From Temnopleurus reevesii (Eukaryota > Echinodermata > Echinoidea > Temnopleuroida > Temnopleuridae): a stretch of 14,444 bases of DNA. Of this stretch, positions 1 to 6,600 are shown in pieces; the first letter of the stretch is position 1; every line of letters starts with the position of its first letter. The stretch lies in contig BQKZ01001821.1 of assembly GCA_036244855.1 (NCBI GenBank), forward strand, positions 1-14,444. Direction: 5' to 3'. The position numbers and the translations under genes are program-made. The notes beneath the pieces are model-generated. The model was not told the DNA's origin and ran no database searches. It saw nothing but the letters and a program-made list of their open reading frames with translations.

Positions 1-557
1 AAAGTCTAAAACTCATAACTAATACAATTTTTTTTGGATATAATCTTGTTTGTATGTGAGATCTTGTCTATGTCCTGATGTCCTGATCTCTGTATCCCTT
101 TATTATATGTAATAACTTTAAATGATATTATGACAAATCATTCAAACTAACAGTTCATTCATTAGATACAATATCATTTTTAAATGATATCTTGTCCTTA
201 TATTTCTTCTCTGCATCTATATGTATTGTAACAAATGATTTTCTGCTGTAAAGATCTAGAATTCATGATTAATCCTTCACTCAACAATGATTTAACTTTT
301 ATCAAATCTGAATCATATACACTATACATATTGGATTGAACCAAGTAGAATGAGCTTGATTATATGAATAACTAATTGTGATGAGTAAAAGAATGTTCAT
401 TCTGGCAGAAGAAGCATGATGAATAACCAAACATGTAACACACATTAAAAAAATCTGGAAACAATTTTCCTCAATCTAGTACTTCGAATGATCATAAATA
501 TACAACCCATTGCTTAAACAAAAAATTGCATTACAATTATGTACAGGGCTTACTTAC
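1..557 (-). other. Intron 9, partial; no gene
   Basis: AT-rich intron sequence after the exon 9 donor. I see no coding homology. A 12-base direct repeat (TTTAAATGATAT at 117-128 and 179-190) is present. The second copy pairs with 171-179 as a 9-bp stem with a 2-base loop. Confidence 0.6.
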
Positions 558-698
558 CTCAATTTTGTTTCATTCGTCTTCTCAATGTTTGCATGTCGAT
601 CATCAATCTCTTGAACGAGTGCTTGGTTCTGCCGATTAGAATCTGCAATATCCAGCTTGAGTTTGTCCCGTTCAGCCGTCAATTGATCATTTACAGAT
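558..698 (-). CDS. NIN/NINL: Exon 9 of NIN/NINL: coiled coil
   Basis: Acceptor CTTCAG ends at 699 and donor GTAAGT follows 558. The exon is 141 bases, phase 2 in and phase 2 out, so the next exon lies left of the window. It encodes RSVNDQLTAERDKLKLDIAD, then a stretch containing EIDDRHANIEK. This matches the NIN/NINL coiled-coil start (ERDK/EKEKL, then E(V/M)DD.H..IE) and has charged heptad-like spacing. Confidence 0.92.
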
Positions 699-3600
699 CT
701 GAAGTGGAGAAATTGTGAGAACAAATTATGAAATCTTGCCCGGAGAAACTGCTTTAAGAAAATATAGTGTGGAACAAAATATTACTTGAAGAAATCAGGA
801 TGAACGATCCCATGCCCAAAGAGAGTGATTCTCTACTCCAATATCAGCTGCTTTCAATAGAAAATACACGGTTTAAGACCATCCTTCGAATCTCTTTCTA
901 GATGATTCAAAATTTATATCAAAATGTATCAAAAGAGTAATCATCAATGGCTGCCATAGAGGTATATTTTTGCATTTAATTTAATAGATCTTGACATATT
1001 GAAGGATGTAATGGGTTAATGAAAAAGAGCAGGTGGAAGAAGTGTGGCGTAGCTCGGGTTTGAAATACCAATGAAAGCATGATTGAAGTATAGTGTTCAA
1101 GAGAAAGAGGCAGAAAATGGAGGGGAAGAGAGAAATAGAGTAAATCAACTTCCTAACAACAGCAAACCGAGGTAAGGAGAGTGAAAAGGAGGAGAGGTGT
1201 GACAAGAGGTGGAGCGGAAAGAGTTAAAAAGGGGAAGGAATGGAAGATCAAGATGATGATGATGATGATGATGAATTTATATTTAAAGGCGTTTTTCATT
1301 CAATTCTGAATATTAAGATCAAGGGAGTGAAAAGAAAGATAAATATGGAGAGATAGAGAAAACCATCTGAATTAGGAGGAGTAAGATTGCAATATGTAAC
1401 GGTAATAGCTTAAAGTTAGAGAGAATGGGATAGACATTGAGGAGAGAAAAAAATAAGGAAAAAGGAATTAGACATGTAAAGAAAATTCTAATAGGTAAGA
1501 TTACACAAGAAAGAGAAAAGGTAATCTAAAAGTGAATTTGGAAAGAAAATGGTGTAGGTAGATAACTTTAAAAAATCATGTGTAGCAGAGATCAGTAAAT
1601 ATATGAAAAATACATGAAAATCTAGAAATATGGAGACACCTGCCTCTACTAACTATGAAATGAGAGTTCCATTTAGAGCAGGTGTTTATCATTGATTACA
1701 CTCTGGCCTACAGGAAGTGATTTCTATTCTAGGAGATCCTAACTAACAACTGGATTATTAATACCCATCCATCAACTGCAGCAGTGAAAGCAACTGACGA
1801 CAATATGACAGGTGATTGTAAAATTGATTTTTATTTCACTCTTCCTCTTATCCCAATATTCCTCATATTTCTCTTTCTCCATTTAACTGAATCCTTTCTT
1901 TTTTAATCTCTCTTTCTATATTTTTCTCTCTTCCTGTCCACCATTTTCTCTCTTTCTCTCATGATTTGTTGGAGCCATAATTTAATAGATATATATAATT
2001 ATATTTAAATTCATATTCCCAGAGCCAAAAAAAAAGGGGAAAATATCTAAAGAAATAAAAATATGTAATTCTTCAAAATTATGTCTAAAAATAAAACAAG
2101 TATTAAATATGGCAAAATATGAAATATCAACCTATGGACAGTTGGAACGGGGTATACCCTGCACAAAGTCTATGGGAATAACAGAACTCAAAGGTCAATG
2201 GCTTAGACAATTTCTTGAATCTTGACATGAAAACGTTTACTGGTAAACATAAATTTGTGATGGAAAATATTTGAATGCATAGCTGCCAACATGAGATTAG
2301 TAATTATTAGTAATAATCCTCCTTAAAATTAGTAATCTTCACATATTGTACATTGAAATGTATGGTACTTACATTGTCAAAATTAGTAATCTCTTGTCAA
2401 TTTTACACAAAACATAACAAATTTATGGCAAAACTTAGTAATAATTACTAAATATTAGTAACAGTTGGCAGCTATGTGAATGTTAGTGAATTCCTACCTG
2501 AGGTGTTTGAGTTCACTTTGGTATGAGGTAAGAGCAGCTTGATAGACGCCATTATTTTCTCCGGCCGTGACTAAGACGTTATCGAGAGCCATGGAGAGGT
2601 CTTGGAGACTAACTCTACCACCGGCATCAGGATACATCTCTAGTGCCTACATGAAAAATGAATGAACTATCGAATGAAAATGCTAGCTATGGTTGTCACT
2701 AATATCAAGGGCCATGGAGAGGTCTCAAAACTAACCCTTTTATCTTTCTTTTGATACACTTCTAATGCCTAAATAACAAATAAATGAATGATTACATGTA
2801 TCAGGCTAACACTATTATACTCTCTGACTAATATTACGAGGAATTTATCAACTGACACACGATCTGAAACCAGATCACGGGTAAACTGAATTGTTCTCTC
2901 TGGCCTTCACTCGGACAATATCTAAGGCCGTTGAGAGGTCTTGGAGATTAACTCTGCCACCAGCATCAGGGTACATCTCTAGAGCCTAAACAATGAATAA
3001 ATGTATATGGTTAAAAGAATATATGTATCAAGAAAATGCAGTTATTCTCTTTTGTTGTCATAAAACTGAAATCTAAAGCCTTGAAGTCTGACCTTTGCAA
3101 GAGTACAAGAGTATATCTCCTCAAAATAAACTTGTACAATAGTCTAAACATGAATGAATAATGCTGAGAATTGATGGCATCTCATAATAACTGAAGTGAT
3201 GCCCCTGTGGTTTAGGAGAGTATTGAAACAAATCTTAAATATATGAAATGCAAAAAGTGTTTCCCTATAACAGAGAACAGGGTTTTTAAAGCAGCATCCA
3301 TTTAAATATTATCATTGTTACAATAAAATCATATTGGTTTCCAAATTCTCTTTGAAAGTGATTAATTCAGAAGTTTAAGACTAACATACACATGCCAATT
3401 ATTGATTTGTTGCACAAAATGACTAGGAGGTACTACAAGAAATTTGGGGTCGATCAGCATTTATAAATGAAAGTCATTGTTGCATGCCATTCAGGTTGCA
3501 CATTTCAATTTGCAATCATTTGCAGTTAATTTTAGATTAATTACATTTTTCTTGCAACATCCCGAACTTCAATGTAGAGCCACAATAAGTAATAAATGCA

Positions 3601-6600
3601 AGTTTATTGTTGCTTAAATAAATTTTATCTATGAATTGAAGATTATGATGAGACTGAGTGTATAACTTACATCTAAAACTTCCTGAGGGTTGTGTATACC
3701 CTGTTCCATCAACTGTTCACTAAGAGCATCCACTGTTGTGAATCTGTAACAAAAGAATAGAAACAATAAAAATAAGATACAAAACTATAGATAATAGTAT
3801 TTATACAAAAATTACTTGATATAATAAGGACTCACAAAAGATTTTGGAATAAATTTTTCCTTTAGTCTATAACCTTTAAATGTTCTGCTATGAAAGAAAA
3901 AATTGTGGAAATTTATCATTTTGGAGTAAGCTTACAAATGATGCAAAAATAATCTGACATCTCCTTGTACCTAGCCCACACTATCTCTATCAAGCACACT
4001 GAAGAGTTTTGTGATAGGTTGGGTCATGAGTATGGAAGGGGTAACTGTAATGTAGATCGTTTCATCCAGAGGCCATTCATGTTATCATGAATATGAAGTA
4101 TTTCATAACAATACTCACCCTACATTACCAGTATCGAGCACACTGAAAAGTTTTGTGATAGGTTGTGCCATAAGTATGGAAGGGGTGGCCGTTCTGTAGA
4201 TCGGATCATCCATGGAGCTATTCATGACCTGCATGCGCCTCTTAGCTATCTGAGAGGAAAGGAGACTGGGGGTGGGGGCGAGAGGGGTGAGGGGGGCAGG
4301 GGTACGGATACCAGCCGTCCTGAAGAGACCATCAAGGAACTCCTCAAACCCTACCTTGCCATCCTCATCACGATCGAGCTTGTTGAAGAGATTGTTCAGC
4401 TCCTGGATTTAAAGAGAAAAAACAAAAATTGATTTGCTTATATGCATTTCAATATCATGATTTGTGACATTCCCTGACCAATGATATCTTTCCATGCCCC
4501 ATTACACATCTGGGATGTTGATAAACTGCAAGTTTCAGTTGATCAGGAAGCGCAAATACGCATCTTGTCAAAAGCGAAGAAAGCTAGTGTGCAAATGAAA
4601 ATTCATAATTTTAGACAGGTCATGGGATTTTGCTTGATCTTTCAGTTTAACCTTTAAACTTTTCTTCAATAATAGGGGTGGACTTGCTTTTAACCATAAT
4701 TACCCCTAATCCCATAGGGGGAGTGGGGTTTTAACCCCCCCCCCCCCAATTTTTTTCCAGAGAAGTCAGAAAAGTGAAAAGCTCGCAAAATGATTTTGAG
4801 TGACTTTTTTATTCAAAGTCTCACGCAACTTTTGAGACCAAATTTGTGACAGCTGGGTATGTGTTTCCAAGTTACGTGCATTTGAAAAATATTTGTCAAG
4901 CCGAAAATAGAGGAGGGGGCCAAATATGTGATCAAAATATCCCAATGGGATAAGGCTTAAAGGTTAATAAATATGATGCAGTTAGTTAGATAGATACTAA
5001 CAAATCTTCCAAACCCCTTGTGCAATTTTACAGTTTCAACAATGACAATAAATTAAACTTACTGTTCTATCCATATCGTCCATGCCGATGTGTTCACACA
5101 CCACAGCAAGCTCATTGATGTTCAAGAAACCATCGTGGCCGACTCCAACCTCCTCCCATATCGCTTGTACCTGCTCTGCCTCAGTAGGACCCTGTTCATA
5201 TGCAGCCACTGGGGTGTTCAGTTGACCTGTGTGAATGAGGGTAAATATGGGAATAGCAAGCTAAATAACTCTCCCAGTAGGTCCCTGTTCATTCACGACC
5301 AGTGGTGTGTTAATTTGGACTGTGGGAATGCGAGTAAATATGGGAATAGGAGATTTATATGACTCTATTTCAGTAGGACCCTGTTCATACGCAGCCACTG
5401 GCGTGTTCAGTTGACCTGTGTGAATGGGGTAAAATGTGTATGGGAAACAATGTAATGTGGCTCTGCTTCAACAGGGAACAACAGTTCATACACAACAACT
5501 GACATATGCATTTGATCTGTGTGAATTGGGATAGGAAAAGCACAATTGACTCAATAGTAGAGCCCTTTTTGCATACACATTGGTGTGTTCATTTAACCTG
5601 TGTTAGCGGGCAAGAAGAAATTATATGTATGGCTCTCCTTTTGTTAGGCCTTTTTCCATATACAGTCAATGATTTATTCATTTCACCTAAGGAAATTGGA
5701 AAATCAAAAGTAAATCATACTATCTGACTCGGTGTCAGTTGGGCTCTGCATTCAGACATATTGAGGTGTTCATTTAACTTGTGTGAATGGGATAAAGTTG
5801 GGAATAAGAAATTACGTCATGTGGCTCTGCCTCAGCATGGCCATGTTCAATAATCATTACATATTCTCTGCGATGTTACAATTTAACAGACATGAATTGG
5901 AAAAAGGAAGGATAACACAATCATGACTCTACTTTAATAAATGGTTTATTCAATCTGATCTCTGTGAATGGGGTAGAGAGAGAGCAAGATGAAAAGCAGA
6001 AAATGTACAATGACTTTATTAATACCAAATCAGGCCCTGTTGTGATGAATGGGGTGCTTGGGTGTGTCTACACTGCAATAAAATGTGAGTTGATAGTTCT
6101 AAATGCAATTGAGTATGGGGTTTGAACCTCTTACCTTCTGCTTCAAATGTCTCATTCCTTACTGGTTCAGGAATGTTAGATCTATGAGATGCCGAGTGTG
6201 AGTGAGAATGGGACCGCCTGTCATCATAGTCAATCTCGGGAGCCTGTAATATACGGGTGGAAATTTGAACAGAAAAAAAATTAAGTTTGACGACATATAA
6301 GAATGACATGGGCAACTTAATTCCTGCATTTTCATGACAAAAAATATAAATAAAGTGATAATCTAATCTAAATTTTCACTTCATTTGATTTTTGTTATAA
6401 TCTTAAAGTCTGTTTATTTTAAAGACAAATAAAGAAAAGTATAATTTTATTGTACTCCATAAACTTCTCTATTATAGGGCGAATTCCACCACCATTGAAA
6501 ATTGAGTATTAAAATTATGGATGTTAATAAAGCTATATAATGCACCAAAATGGAAATACAAAAATATAAATATTCAGCTTAGAATCAATATAATTTGCTT

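Noticed and set aside
4163..4432. Plus-strand 89-codon open frame rich in Gly/Arg
   Set aside because: It is antisense to exon 6; its Gly-rich part is the complement of the Pro-rich linker, and the minus strand has clear NIN/NINL homology.
5090..5727. Two plus-strand open frames with repeated peptides
   Set aside because: They are the antisense of exon 5 and of its tandem intronic units; the repetition comes from the array.
5181..6065. Array considered as CRISPR
   Set aside because: Units are contiguous, degenerate and exon-derived, with no repeat-spacer pattern, and the genome is animal.
6117..6130. Polymerase III B-box match (GGTTCAAACCC on the minus strand) next to exon 4
   Set aside because: No A box at suitable distance; the upstream side is exon 4 coding sequence.
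6472..6490. TATAGGGCGAATTC resembling a T7-vector junction
   Set aside because: Only about 14 bases match, with ordinary intron on both sides and no further vector sequence.
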